Shown here piece by piece: positions 22,789 through 31,418 of a DNA stretch of 64,000 nt. The notes under the pieces are model-generated. The model made no database searches. It saw only the letters and a list, made by a program, of their open reading frames with translations, and had not been told where the DNA came from. Every line of letters starts with the position of its first letter. Positions within the stretch are counted from its first letter, which is position 1. The DNA lies in contig NZ_NMQT01000096.1 in NCBI RefSeq assembly GCF_002234405.1, forward strand, positions 1 to 64,000, given 5' to 3'. Origin of the DNA: Amycolatopsis thailandensis (GTDB lineage: Bacteria; Actinomycetota; Actinomycetes; Mycobacteriales; Pseudonocardiaceae). A program made the translations under genes and the position numbers.

Positions 22789-24182
22789 CGGCCTCCGCGC
22801 GCCATGCGGAGTACGTCGAGGGCTTCGTCCAGCTGGGCTTCGGTGAGCTTGCCGTTCGCGACGTGACCGCGTTCGATCACGACCTCGCGGATCGTCTTCA
22901 GCTCCTTGAGAGCCTGCTTCGCGATGGCCGCGGCCTCTTCGTAGCCGATGTAGGAGTTGAGCGGCGTCACGATCGAAGGCGAACCCTCGGCGTACTCGCG
23001 CGCGCGGTCGGTGTTCACGGTCACGCCCGCGAACACCTTGTCCGCCAGCAGCCGCGACACCGCCGCGAGCAGCCGCGCCGATTCGAGCACGTTGCGCGCG
23101 ATCACCGGCAGGTTCACGTTGAGCTGGAAGTTGCCCGCCGCACCCGCGAAGGCCACCGCCGCGTCGTTCCCGATCACCTGGGCGACCACCTGCAGCGTCG
23201 CCTCCGGGATCACCGGGTTCACCTTGCCCGGCATGATCGACGACCCCGGCTGCAGATCCGGCAGCGCCAGTTCGGCGAGCCCGGTGCGCGGGCCGGAGCC
23301 CAGCCAGCGCAGGTCGTTCGCGATCTTGTTCAGCGACACCGCGACCGTGCGCAGATGCCCGGACGTCTCGACGACGCTGTCCTGCGTCGCCTGCGCCTCG
23401 AAGTGGTCACGCGCCTCGGTCAGCGGAAGACCGGTCACCGAAGCCAGCTCCTGCGAAACTGCCGCGCCGAAGCCCTCGGGCGCGTTCAGCCCGGAACCGA
23501 CCGCGGTCCCGCCGATCGGCAGTTCGCCGAGCCGCGGCAGGCCCGACTTCAACCGCTCGACACCGAACCGGACCTGTGACGCCCACGCGCCCGCCTCCTG
23601 GCCGAAGGTGATCGGCACGGCGTCCATCAGGTGCGTGCGGCCGGACTTCACGATGCCCGCCCATTCGGCCGCCCGGGTCTCGATGGCGGCGGCCAGGTAC
23701 TCCAGGGCCGGGACGACGTCGGACAGCACGGCTTCCGTCGCGGCGACGTGGATCGTCGTCGGGAAGGTGTCGTTCGACGACTGCGAAGCGTTGACGTGGT
23801 CGTTCGGGTGCACGTCGCGGCCCAGCGCCCTCGACGCGAGCGTCGCGATGACCTCGTTGGCGTTCATGTTCGACGAGGTCCCGGAACCGGTCTGGAACAC
23901 GTCGATCGGGAAATGCGCGTCGTGCTTGCCTTCGGCGACCTCGTCGGCGGCCTTCGCGATGGCTTCGGCGACGTCGGCGTCCAGCACGCCGAGTTTCGCG
24001 TTGACCCGCGCGGCGGCAGCCTTCAGCAGGCCGAGCGCGCGGATCTGGGCGCGCTCCAGGCCACGGCCGGAGATCGGGAAGTTCTCGACGGCGCGCTGCG
24101 TCTGCGCGCGGTAGAGGGCGTCGACGGGGACGCGCACCTCACCCATGGTGTCGTGTTCGATCCGGTATTCCTGTTCAGCCAT
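22785..24182 (-). CDS. fumC: Class II fumarate hydratase
   Basis: A 465-residue iron-independent fumarase that interconverts fumarate and L-malate in the TCA cycle. The family signature GSSIMPGKVNP (about residue 325) is intact, as are TGSGTSSNMNANEV, the HPNDHVNASQSSNDTFPT substrate loop and SGRTHLMDAVP. Length matches homotetrameric FumC enzymes. It corresponds to Rv1098c and lies in the same neighbourhood as glpX, but with two inserted genes. Convergent with tetR. Confidence 0.97.
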   Translation of the reverse strand: MAEQEYRIEHDTMGEVRVPVDALYRAQTQRAVENFPISGRGLERAQIRALGLLKAAAARVNAKLGVLDADVAEAIAKAADEVAEGKHDAHFPIDVFQTGSGTSSNMNANEVIATLASRALGRDVHPNDHVNASQSSNDTFPTTIHVAATEAVLSDVVPALEYLAAAIETRAAEWAGIVKSGRTHLMDAVPITFGQEAGAWASQVRFGVERLKSGLPRLGELPIGGTAVGSGLNAPEGFGAAVSQELASVTGLPLTEARDHFEAQATQDSVVETSGHLRTVAVSLNKIANDLRWLGSGPRTGLAELALPDLQPGSSIMPGKVNPVIPEATLQVVAQVIGNDAAVAFAGAAGNFQLNVNLPVIARNVLESARLLAAVSRLLADKVFAGVTVNTDRAREYAEGSPSIVTPLNSYIGYEEAAAIAKQALKELKTIREVVIERGHVANGKLTEAQLDEALDVLRMARGGR

Positions 24183-24295
24183 ACCCCAAGTCTCGCGCAG
24201 CGGCTCCCTGCGCGCTCCGTGTCTTTCGGCACGCGAGGGCTAGGATCGAATGTGTTCTCGATCACGCCCCCCACCACCCTCCGGGAGAGTGCAGA

Positions 24296-25285
24296 ATGAG
24301 CGAGTCCGCTGGGGAGACGTCGTACGACCTCGTCATCATCGGGGCCGGTCCGACGGGTCTTTTCGCCGCCTACTACGCGGGATTCCGCGGTCTTTCGATG
24401 GCCGTCGTGGATTCACTGCCGGAGGCAGGCGGACAGGTCACCGCGATGTACCCCGAAAAGATGATCTACGACGTCGGCGGGTTCGCCGAGGTCCGCGGCC
24501 GCGATCTGGTGCAGGGCCTGCTCGACCAGGCCGCCCCGTGGAAACCCGCGTATCTGCTCGGGCGCAAGGCCGAGAAACTCGAAAGTGTCGAAGACGGCAT
24601 CGCCATCACGCTCGACGGCGGTCAGGTCGTGCGCGCCGGGGCGGTGCTGATCACCGCCGGGATCGGCGAGTTCACCCCGCGACCGCTGCCCGCCGGCGAC
24701 GGCTGGCTCGGCCGCGGCATGGTCCACTTCGTGCCCGCGTTGCGGGCGCACGCCGGTCAGCACGTGGTCGTCGTCGGCGGCGGGGACTCGGCGTTCGACT
24801 GGGTGCTCGCGCTGCATCCGGTCGCCGCGAGCGTCACCCTCGTGCACCGCCGCGCGAAGTTCCGCGCGGCCGAGTCGATCGTGCGGCAGGCGCGGGAACT
24901 CGGCGTGCGGATCGTCACCGACGCCGAGGTCACCCGCTTCTTCGACCGCGACGGCGCGCTGGCGGAGGTCGAGATCCGGATCAAGGGCTCCGAACCCGAA
25001 GTGCTGCGCGCCGACACGGTGGTCGCCGCGCTCGGGTTCACCGCGGATCTCGGGCCGATCGAAAGCTGGGGACTCCAGATCGACCATCGCGCGATCTCCG
25101 TCGACTCGACCATGGCGACACCGCGGGAGCGGGTCTACGCGGCGGGCGACGTCGCGGCGTATCCGGGGAAGGTGAAGCTGATCGCGACCGGGTTCGGGGA
25201 AGCGGCGACGGCGGTCAACAACATCGCGGTCGCTTTGAACCCGGACGCGCACTTGTTCCCCGGGCACTCCAGTAACGCGGAGTAG
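24296..25285 (+). CDS. Ferredoxin-NADP+ reductase, thioredoxin-reductase-like type
   Basis: A 329-residue FAD/NADPH flavoprotein. YDLVIIGAGPTGLFAAYYAG binds FAD, and GQHVVVVGGGDSAFDWVLAL is the NADPH Rossmann motif. There is no CxxC redox pair, which excludes thioredoxin reductase. VYAAGDVAAYPGKVKLIATG FGEA closes the FAD site. This matches the YumC/FNR2 family that moves electrons between NADPH and ferredoxin or flavodoxin. GAGAG lies shortly before the ATG. Physiological ferredoxin partner not in the window. Followed by the family C palindrome. Confidence 0.9.
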   Translation: MSESAGETSYDLVIIGAGPTGLFAAYYAGFRGLSMAVVDSLPEAGGQVTAMYPEKMIYDVGGFAEVRGRDLVQGLLDQAAPWKPAYLLGRKAEKLESVEDGIAITLDGGQVVRAGAVLITAGIGEFTPRPLPAGDGWLGRGMVHFVPALRAHAGQHVVVVGGGDSAFDWVLALHPVAASVTLVHRRAKFRAAESIVRQARELGVRIVTDAEVTRFFDRDGALAEVEIRIKGSEPEVLRADTVVAALGFTADLGPIESWGLQIDHRAISVDSTMATPRERVYAAGDVAAYPGKVKLIATGFGEAATAVNNIAVALNPDAHLFPGHSSNAE

Positions 25286-25293
25286 GAGCGCGC

Positions 25294-25350
25294 GTGTCAT
25301 GAGGGGTCCCCATAGGACATAAAACGTCCTATGGGGACCCCTCATGACAC
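25294..25350. repeat. Perfect 25-bp inverted repeat, family C copy 1
   Basis: Arms 25294-25318 and 25326-25350 are exact complements (begins GTGTCATGAGGGGTCCCCAT), with a 7-nt AT-rich loop. It is nearly identical to 37745-37800. It lies between convergent genes, so a bidirectional terminator role is plausible. Confidence 0.88.
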
Positions 25351-25351
25351 A

Positions 25352-26140
25352 TCAGGAAGGCGAAGCAGGGGGAGCGGGCGTCGGCGGAGCGATCTTTTCC
25401 GCGATCCACTGCGCGTAGGCCACCACGGAAGTCGCGATAGACGGCGAAGTCGCGCACACCGGGTCGGCGTTGCCCGGGCGGCTGATGGTGCCCAGCAGCA
25501 CCCACTTCTCGTCCACCTTGGCGATCTCCGGCCCACCGGAATCGCCGTAGCAAGAGCCCGACTTCCCGCCGGGGTTGTCGGTGCACAACTCGACGGCCCC
25601 GTCGAACTTCGCGGTGCAGCGCACGCCTTCGACGATCTTCGTGTCCAGTTGCTGCAACTTCGCCGGACCCTTGCCGCAGCCCGAAGTCGGGCACGTCTGA
25701 CCCCAGCCGAGCAGCCGCGTCGGCGTGCCCGGCGCCACGACGGCCCCGAGCGTGACCGGCGCCGCCTTCACCGGCGCGGCCAGCCGCACCAGGGCGAGAT
25801 CACCGCCCGCGTGCTCGGGATCGGGGTTGTAGGACGGGTTCACGACGACCTCGGCGGGTTTCGCGATCTCACCGCCCTGGGTGTTGTCGTTACTGCCGAC
25901 GCGCGCGCTCAGGTTCGCCGGATTCTTGCCCTCGACGCAGTGCCCCGCCGTCACGAGCCAGTCCGCCGCGATCAGCGCCCCGGCGCAGAAAGCCTTGCCG
26001 GAGGCCGAATGCAGCGACACCACGAAGGTATACGGCTCGTCGGCCTCTCTGCCGCCGACGAGGTCGCCCGCGCCCGTGGCCTGCCCGACCGGCGTGAAGA
26101 CCATCGCCGTGAGCAGGACCACGAGCACGCGCTTGAGCAC
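25352..26140 (-). CDS. Secreted trypsin-like serine protease (S1 family)
   Basis: A 262-residue precursor with a Sec signal peptide (about 1-24). The mature chymotrypsin fold has the full triad: His67 in LVTAGHC, Asp114 in GGDLALVRL, Ser201 in CYGDSGGP. Six cysteines pair as in bacterial trypsins. The short propeptide ends near DLVGGREADEPYTFVVSLHS, the usual activation site. A Pro/Ala tail closes the protein. It acts outside the cell on unknown proteins. Ends beside the family C palindrome; 9 bp downstream of the glpX stop, so possibly co-transcribed with glpX. Confidence 0.92.
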   Translation of the reverse strand: MLKRVLVVLLTAMVFTPVGQATGAGDLVGGREADEPYTFVVSLHSASGKAFCAGALIAADWLVTAGHCVEGKNPANLSARVGSNDNTQGGEIAKPAEVVVNPSYNPDPEHAGGDLALVRLAAPVKAAPVTLGAVVAPGTPTRLLGWGQTCPTSGCGKGPAKLQQLDTKIVEGVRCTAKFDGAVELCTDNPGGKSGSCYGDSGGPEIAKVDEKWVLLGTISRPGNADPVCATSPSIATSVVAYAQWIAEKIAPPTPAPPASPS

Positions 26141-26149
26141 GGATTCTCC

Positions 26150-27220
26150 TTAGGGGAGCGGGGGAACGACGTCCGCTTCCAGCGAATCGTCGAGGTGGCC
26201 GTCGAAGTTGACGGACGAGTACGAGCGGAGCTTGGTCAGCCGGTGGTAGCCGTCGATCATCCGGACCGTGCCGGACTTCGACCGCATCACGATCGACTGG
26301 GTGGTCGCGCCGCCGGCGCGGTAGTGCACGCCGCGCAGCAGGTCGCCGTCGGTGACGCCGGTGGCGCAGAAGAACACGTTGTCGCCGCGGACGAGGTCGT
26401 CGTTGCCGAGGACGCGGTCGAGGTCGTGGCCCGCGGCCAGCGCCTTCTCGCGCTCCTCGTCGTCCTTGGGCCACAGGCGGCCTTGCAGTTCGCCGCCGAG
26501 GCACTTCATCGCGCAGGCCGCGATGATGCCTTCGGGGGTGCCGCCGATGCCGAGCAGCATGTCGACGCCGGTGCTCGGCCGGGCCGCGGCGATCGCTCCG
26601 GCGACGTCGCCGTCGGAGATGAACCGGATCCGGGCGCCCGCCTCGCGGACCTCCTTGATCAGCTGTTCGTGGCGAGGCCTGTCGAGGATGCAGACGGTGA
26701 CGTCGGAGACGCTGGAGTTCTTGGCCTTCGCGACCCGGCGGATGTTCTCCGCGACCGGGGCGGCCAGGTCGACCTTGCCCGCGGCGTCGGGGCCGACGGC
26801 GAGCTTCTCCATGTAGAAGACGGCGGACGGGTCGAACATCGCGCCGCGTTCGGCGACCGCGAGCACCGCGAGGGCGTTCGGCATGCCCTTGGCCATCAGG
26901 GTCGTCCCGTCGACCGGGTCGACCGCGACGTCGCAGTCCGGCCCGTCGCCGTTGCCGACCTCTTCCCCGTTGAACAGCATCGGGGCTTCGTCCTTCTCGC
27001 CTTCGCCGATGACGACGACGCCGCGCATCGAGACGGTCGAGACCAGCTGGCGCATCGCGTCCACGGCGGCACCGTCACCGCCGATCTTGTCCCCGCGCCC
27101 CACCCAGCGGCCCGCGGCCATCGCGGCGGCTTCGGTCACGCGGACCAGTTCCATCGCGAGGTTGCGATCAGGGGCCTCAGGGCGTCGGGAAGAGCTGGCG
27201 GACGAGGTGGGGGTGGGCAT
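26150..27220 (-). CDS. glpX: Class II fructose-1,6-bisphosphatase
   Basis: A 356-residue GlpX-type phosphatase of gluconeogenesis (fructose 1,6-bisphosphate to fructose 6-phosphate). Metal and phosphate motifs include VGRGDKIGGDGAAVDAMR, VIGEGEKDEAPML, VAVDPVDGTTLMAKG and GIGGTPEGIIAACAMKCLGG. It matches the essential mycobacterial Rv1099c. The ATG at 27220 has GGAGGC upstream. Last core gene of the xseA-orf-xseB-glpX cluster; the 85-bp gap after xseB leaves room for its own promoter. Confidence 0.95.
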   Translation of the reverse strand: MPTPTSSASSSRRPEAPDRNLAMELVRVTEAAAMAAGRWVGRGDKIGGDGAAVDAMRQLVSTVSMRGVVVIGEGEKDEAPMLFNGEEVGNGDGPDCDVAVDPVDGTTLMAKGMPNALAVLAVAERGAMFDPSAVFYMEKLAVGPDAAGKVDLAAPVAENIRRVAKAKNSSVSDVTVCILDRPRHEQLIKEVREAGARIRFISDGDVAGAIAAARPSTGVDMLLGIGGTPEGIIAACAMKCLGGELQGRLWPKDDEEREKALAAGHDLDRVLGNDDLVRGDNVFFCATGVTDGDLLRGVHYRAGGATTQSIVMRSKSGTVRMIDGYHRLTKLRSYSSVNFDGHLDDSLEADVVPPLP

Positions 27221-27305
27221 GCTGCCTCCCGGATCAGGGAACTCGGCGGGGTCCCAGTCTCTCAGATACCCACGGTGGTTCGGTGGCTCAGGAGCATGGT
27301 GAACG

Positions 27306-27539
27306 TCACTGACCGTTGCCGGGCTCGTCTTCGACCGACGAAAGCGCGGCCTCGATGCGCTCACGCGCGCCTTCGAGGTGGTGCTCGCAGACCCTCGCCA
27401 GCTGCTCGCCCTTCTCCCAAAGGGCCAGTGACTGCTCCAGGGACAGCCCGCCCGCTTCGAGTTCGCGGACGACTTCCACCAGCCTGTCGCGGGCCTGCTC
27501 GTAGCCGAGTTCGGCGGTCTCGCCACCGGGTTTGCTCAC
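27306..27539 (-). CDS. xseB: Exodeoxyribonuclease VII small subunit
   Basis: A 77-residue small subunit. The XseB signature is clear: GYEQARDRLVEVVRELEAGG, LSLEQSLALWEKGEQLARVC and EHHLEGARERI form the coiled helices that wrap XseA. The GTG start at 27539 has AAGGAAG upstream and overlaps the stop of the preceding orf by 4 bp. With XseA it degrades single-stranded DNA into oligonucleotides in repair. Confidence 0.94.
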   Translation of the reverse strand: MSKPGGETAELGYEQARDRLVEVVRELEAGGLSLEQSLALWEKGEQLARVCEHHLEGARERIEAALSSVEDEPGNGQ

Positions 27540-27937
27540 GCTGTGCTTCCTTCTACCGGACGTCGATGCTTGCCGATCCCCGCGCACACTACCGCGCCGG
27601 CCATGGCGTTGTCGTAACCCACGAAGGCGAGAGCGAACTCCTGTCCGTCACCCTCCGCGATCGCCGCGACGAGGTTCTCCTGGGCCCTCGCCACCCGTTT
27701 GCGGTGCAGGGTGCCGTCCGTGAACCACCATCGGGTGCCGACGTGCTCGGCCGTCGCTTCGGAGAGTTTGCGCAGCTGGGCGTCGAGGCCGCGTCTGCCG
27801 ACGAGTTCGCAGCCCGCCAGCAGCACCGTCCAGCATTCCGCGGCGGCACGCTCGGTCAGCAGCGCGTTGCGCAGCACTTCGGGCGCGTCGGCACGTCTCG
27901 CGGCGTCGACGGTCAAAGGCAGGAAACTCGCCGTCAA
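27536..27937 (-). CDS. Hypothetical protein inserted between xseA and xseB
   Basis: A 133-residue protein, predicted alpha/beta and cytosolic. Recognisable stretches are NALLTERAAAECWTVLLAGC, HVGTRWWFTDGTLHRKRVAR and FALAFVGYDNAMAGAVVCAG. No family recognised. A TTG start at 27937 is chosen because GGAGGAGG lies 5 bases upstream and the TTGA overlap couples it to the xseA stop. Its own stop overlaps the xseB GTG. Its position makes it a fixed member of the exonuclease VII operon here; the M. tuberculosis pair lacks it. Confidence 0.7.
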   Translation of the reverse strand: MTASFLPLTVDAARRADAPEVLRNALLTERAAAECWTVLLAGCELVGRRGLDAQLRKLSEATAEHVGTRWWFTDGTLHRKRVARAQENLVAAIAEGDGQEFALAFVGYDNAMAGAVVCAGIGKHRRPVEGSTA

Positions 27938-29196
27938 CGCTCCTCCTCCGGTACGCCCGAGACGACGGCGCCGAGCGCGCCATCGACTACGCGGACGCGC
28001 AATTTCGCGCCGTCCACGACCTCGGAGACGGACCGGAGTACCTGAAGGTTGCCTTCGTCGTCGGTGTACTGCACCACCGCGTAGCCGCGTTCGAGCGTCG
28101 CCGCCGGGCCGAGCGCGGTCAGCCGCGCGCGGGCGCTGGCGATCTCCGCCTGGTCCTTGGCGAGCAGGGTGAGCATCGCGCGGCGACCGCGTTCGCGGTG
28201 GATCCCGACGTCGTCGGAGCGCCGCTGGATCGGGCCGAGCGGATCGGCGAGCACGGGACGGCTGCGCGTCTGGTTCAGCAGTCTGACCTGGGTGTCCACC
28301 CAGCCGTGCAGGGCACGGCGGCCGCGGTCGCGCATCTGGCGGACCCGCTGGGTCTCCTCGCGCACGTCCGGCACGATCCGCTTGCTGGCGTCGGTCGGCG
28401 TCGAGCAGCGGAGATCGGCGACGTGGTCGAGCAGCGGGGTGTCGGGCTCGTGCCCGATCGCGCTGACCACCGGGGTCCCGGCCGCGGACACGGCGCGGCA
28501 CAGCGCCTCGTCGGAGAACGGCAGGAGGTCTTCCACACTGCCGCCGCCGCGCGCGATCACGATGACGTCGACGTCCGGATCACGGTCCAGTTTGGACAGT
28601 GCCTGGAGGATCTGCGGGACCGCGAGCGAACCCTGCACGGCGGTGTTGATCACCTTGAACGCGACATGCGGCCAGCGGGCCTGCGCGTTCACCAGTACGT
28701 CGCGTTCGGCGGCGGACGCGCGGCCGGTGATCAGCCCGATCCCCTTGGGCAGGAACGGGATCTTGCGTTTGCGCTCGGGCGCGAACAGGCCTTCCGCTGC
28801 CAGCAGCCGCCGCAGCCGCTCGATCCGAGCGAGCAGCTCGCCGATGCCGACCGCGCGGATCTCGTTGGCACGCAGGCTGAACGAACCGCGGTTCATGAAG
28901 AACGTCGGTTTGGCGTGCACCACGACGCTCGCGCCCTCACGCAGCGGCGGTTCGATCGTGCGCAGGAGACCCATCGGGCAGGTCACCGACATCGAGACGT
29001 CCGCCGACGGGTCACGCAGGGTCAGGAACGCGGTATTGGTTCCGGGGCGGGCCGAGATCTGCGTGACCTGACCTTCGACCCAGACCACGCCGAGCCGGTT
29101 GATCCACTCGCCGACCTTGCGCGCGACCGTGCGGACCGGCCACGGGTTCTCGGCCGACGTGGACGGACCCGCCGTGGAGGTGGGTTCGGCGCTCAC
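27934..29196 (-). CDS. xseA: Exodeoxyribonuclease VII large subunit
   Basis: A 420-residue nuclease subunit. An N-terminal OB fold (VWVEGQVTQISARPGTNTAF) binds ssDNA. The catalytic domain has IGLITGRASAAERDVL, then VDVIVIARGGGSVEDLLPFS and VVSAIGHEPDTPLLDHVADL with the metal-ligand acids. A long coiled segment and ERGYAVVQYTDDEG close it. GTG start at 29196 overlaps the stop of the upstream lipid-droplet-type gene by 4 bp, giving a tight operon. Homologue of Rv1108c. Confidence 0.95.
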   Translation of the reverse strand: MSAEPTSTAGPSTSAENPWPVRTVARKVGEWINRLGVVWVEGQVTQISARPGTNTAFLTLRDPSADVSMSVTCPMGLLRTIEPPLREGASVVVHAKPTFFMNRGSFSLRANEIRAVGIGELLARIERLRRLLAAEGLFAPERKRKIPFLPKGIGLITGRASAAERDVLVNAQARWPHVAFKVINTAVQGSLAVPQILQALSKLDRDPDVDVIVIARGGGSVEDLLPFSDEALCRAVSAAGTPVVSAIGHEPDTPLLDHVADLRCSTPTDASKRIVPDVREETQRVRQMRDRGRRALHGWVDTQVRLLNQTRSRPVLADPLGPIQRRSDDVGIHRERGRRAMLTLLAKDQAEIASARARLTALGPAATLERGYAVVQYTDDEGNLQVLRSVSEVVDGAKLRVRVVDGALGAVVSGVPEEER

Positions 29197-29849
29197 TGGC
29201 CTTCCGCGCCGTCGCCGTCGGCCTTCTTCACGTTCCCGATGCGCCGCGCGAGCATGCCGACGAAGGACGGCCTGTCGGCGTTCGCCCGCTCGTAGGTCAG
29301 CAGTTCTTCCAGCTGCGCGAGGTCGAACCGGCGCAGCCGGGCACGAAGTTGCGGCAGGGTGAGCGTGTCGTAGTCCTCCAGCCCGGCGGGATTCGCGTCG
29401 ACGGGTGCCGCGGAACTGTCGAACTCGCCGTCGGCGTGGTCCTCGGCGAGCGCGCGCTCCTCCTCGGCCCACGGGTCTTCGGCGAGCGCTTCGAGGTCGT
29501 GGAGGTGACCGTTCACCTCGGCACGCGGCTCCGGGACTTCGGCGTCCTCCCGCAGCGGGATCACGCACGAGTCGCGTTCGTACCGGCGTTCGCCGAGGTC
29601 CGGCGGGAGGTCTTCGTCGAAGGTGGCCCAGCTGGGGGTGTCCTCGACCGGGCGGAGGCCCGACAGCGCGTCGTCGCCCTTGATCGCGAGCTCGGTGACG
29701 TGCTGCTGGACGCGCATGGAGAACTGGAGCACCTGGCTGACCACCGTGACGGGGAGCCCGGTGAGCTGCTTGGGAAGTTCGCGAACCCGCTCGGCGGTGG
29801 TGACGGCGAGGCCCGCGGCGACCCGGAGGGGGAGCGGGAGAGGCTTCAT
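29193..29849 (-). CDS. Rv1109c-like protein, lipid-droplet-associated type
   Basis: A 218-residue protein. The N-terminal part (PLPLRVAAGLAVTTAERVRE, then LPVTVVSQVLQFSMRVQQHV) is an amphipathic helical region like that of actinobacterial lipid-droplet proteins. The middle is acidic and probably disordered. The C-terminus (LPQLRARLRRFDLAQLEELL then ADRPSFVGMLARRIGNV) is a conserved helical bundle. ATG at 29849. First gene of the xseA operon; divergent from ispH. Role inferred from family naming. Confidence 0.75.
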   Translation of the reverse strand: MKPLPLPLRVAAGLAVTTAERVRELPKQLTGLPVTVVSQVLQFSMRVQQHVTELAIKGDDALSGLRPVEDTPSWATFDEDLPPDLGERRYERDSCVIPLREDAEVPEPRAEVNGHLHDLEALAEDPWAEEERALAEDHADGEFDSSAAPVDANPAGLEDYDTLTLPQLRARLRRFDLAQLEELLTYERANADRPSFVGMLARRIGNVKKADGDGAEGQ

Positions 29850-30000
29850 ACGTCTAGCCTGCCGTATCTGGTCCATCCTGCCCAACCGAACGGGTGTGTC
29901 GGCTCACAGGACGTGACTCCACGCACATACTTTAGAGGGGATCGCTGGTCACCTGAACGTGAGTGCGAGGAGCCCCCGGGGCAGCCCGTACCCTGGGGGC

Positions 30001-31014
30001 ATGAGTTCTGCGAGTCCCGGAATCACGCCCGCCGGCAGTCCGACGATCACCGAGTCCGGTGTGCCGGCAGGTGGCAAACGTGTCCTGCTCGCCAAGCCTC
30101 GCGGCTACTGCGCGGGCGTCGACCGCGCGGTCATCGCCGTCGAAAAGGCACTCGAGCTCTACGGCGCACCGGTGTACGTGCGCAAGGAGATCGTGCACAA
30201 CCGGCACGTCGTGGAGACCCTGCGCGAACGCGGGGTGATCTTCGTCGACGAGACCTCCGAGGTGCCGGAAGGCGAATTGGTGGTGTTCTCCGCGCACGGC
30301 GTCTCGCCCGCGGTGCACGCCGAGGCGGCCGAGCGCAATCTGCGGACCATCGACGCGACCTGCCCGCTCGTGACGAAGGTGCACAAGGAAGTCAACCGGT
30401 TCGCGAAAGACGATTACGACATCCTGCTGATCGGCCACGAAGGCCACGAGGAGGTCGAAGGCACGGCTGGCGAGGCTCCCGACAAGGTGCAGCTCGTCGA
30501 CACCGCCGAAGACGTCGACAAGGTCGAGATCCGCGACCCGTCGAAGGTCATCTGGCTCTCCCAGACCACCCTTTCGGTGGACGAGACCATGGAGCGCGTC
30601 GATCAGCTGCGGGACAAGTTCCCGGGCTTGGCCGACCCGCCCAGCGACGACATCTGCTACGCCACCACGAACCGCCAGGTCGCGGTCAAGGCCATGGCCG
30701 CCGAATGCGATCTGGTGCTGGTGGTCGGCTCGACGAACTCGTCCAACTCGAAGCGGCTGGTCGAGGTCGCGCTGAAGGCGGGTGCGCGCGCGTCGCACCT
30801 GGTCGACTTCGCGCACGAGGTCGACGAAGCGTGGCTCGAAGGCGTCGAGACGGTCGGTGTCACCAGCGGCGCTTCGGTGCCGGAGGTACTGGTCATGGAC
30901 CTGCTGGCGTGGCTGGCCGAGCGTGGCTGGGGCGACGTCGACGAGGTCACCACGGCGAACGAGAAGATCGCTTTCGCGCTGCCGCACGAGCTGCGGAAGG
31001 CCGCGAAGGCCTGA
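30001..31014 (+). CDS. ispH: 4-Hydroxy-3-methylbut-2-enyl diphosphate reductase
   Basis: A 337-residue [4Fe-4S] enzyme, last step of the MEP pathway, giving isopentenyl and dimethylallyl diphosphate. The three cluster cysteines are Cys37 (PRGYCAGV), Cys121 (DATCPLVTK) and Cys219 (DDICYATTNRQ). HNRHVVE, SAHGVSP and VGSTNSSNS complete the active site. The ATG at 30001 is preferred to an in-frame start at 29959. It corresponds to Rv1110 and supplies precursors for the cis-prenyltransferase in this window. Followed by a terminator. Confidence 0.97.
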   Translation: MSSASPGITPAGSPTITESGVPAGGKRVLLAKPRGYCAGVDRAVIAVEKALELYGAPVYVRKEIVHNRHVVETLRERGVIFVDETSEVPEGELVVFSAHGVSPAVHAEAAERNLRTIDATCPLVTKVHKEVNRFAKDDYDILLIGHEGHEEVEGTAGEAPDKVQLVDTAEDVDKVEIRDPSKVIWLSQTTLSVDETMERVDQLRDKFPGLADPPSDDICYATTNRQVAVKAMAAECDLVLVVGSTNSSNSKRLVEVALKAGARASHLVDFAHEVDEAWLEGVETVGVTSGASVPEVLVMDLLAWLAERGWGDVDEVTTANEKIAFALPHELRKAAKA

Positions 31015-31024
31015 CGGTCCGACG

Positions 31025-31064
31025 AGAAAGGGCCGCCCGAGGAACTCCTCTGGCGGCCCTTTCT
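31025..31064 (+). terminator. Terminator downstream of ispH
   Basis: AGAAAGGGCCGCC (31025-31037) and GGCGGCCCTTTCT (31052-31064) form a perfect 13-bp stem ending in a short T-rich stretch, 11 bp after the ispH stop. Confidence 0.8.
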
Positions 31065-31105
31065 GCTGGTCAGCGCCTTAAGTGCCTGCCGCCGGACGGT
31101 TTCGT

Positions 31106-31257
31106 GTGTCTGGATGGACGACACGCGTGATCCGGCGGACGACACGCGTGACCAGACGGACGACTCGCGGCGAGGGCCTGCCCGCACGTGTGTCGTCCCG
31201 CCCGTCACGCGTGCCGTCCATCTGATCACGCGTGTCGTCCACCCGGTCACGTGACAC
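31106..31257. repeat. Inverted array of about 21-bp units, family D copy 2
   Basis: Left units TGGACGACACGCGTGATCCG, CGGACGACACGCGTGACCAG and a shortened third are followed by inverted units on the right ending GGTCACGTGACAC. Same unit and same symmetric plan as 20335-20489, but not an exact copy. It lies between the convergent genes ispH and the DUF6542-type gene. Confidence 0.8.
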
Positions 31258-31418
31258 CGCCGGCTCGGTCCAGCTGGTCGTGAGTGGCAAGGACGGTTAG
31301 AACGATCTGTCTGGGGCCAGGGCCCAGTCCTCCGGCTCGCCCACGAAGATCCCTGCCCTTGGATTCGACAGGGGCTCCGCCTTGCCTCCCCTTGAGAGGC
31401 GACAGCAAAGGTCCCTTG

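Noticed and set aside
25331..28045. 904-codon open frame on the plus strand across the protease, glpX and xseB genes
   Set aside because: Antisense shadow of three well-identified genes; His/Arg/Asp-rich composition without any recognisable family.
29349..31130. 593-codon plus-strand frame over the ispH region
   Set aside because: Out-of-frame shadow of the Rv1109c-like gene and ispH; no domain content.
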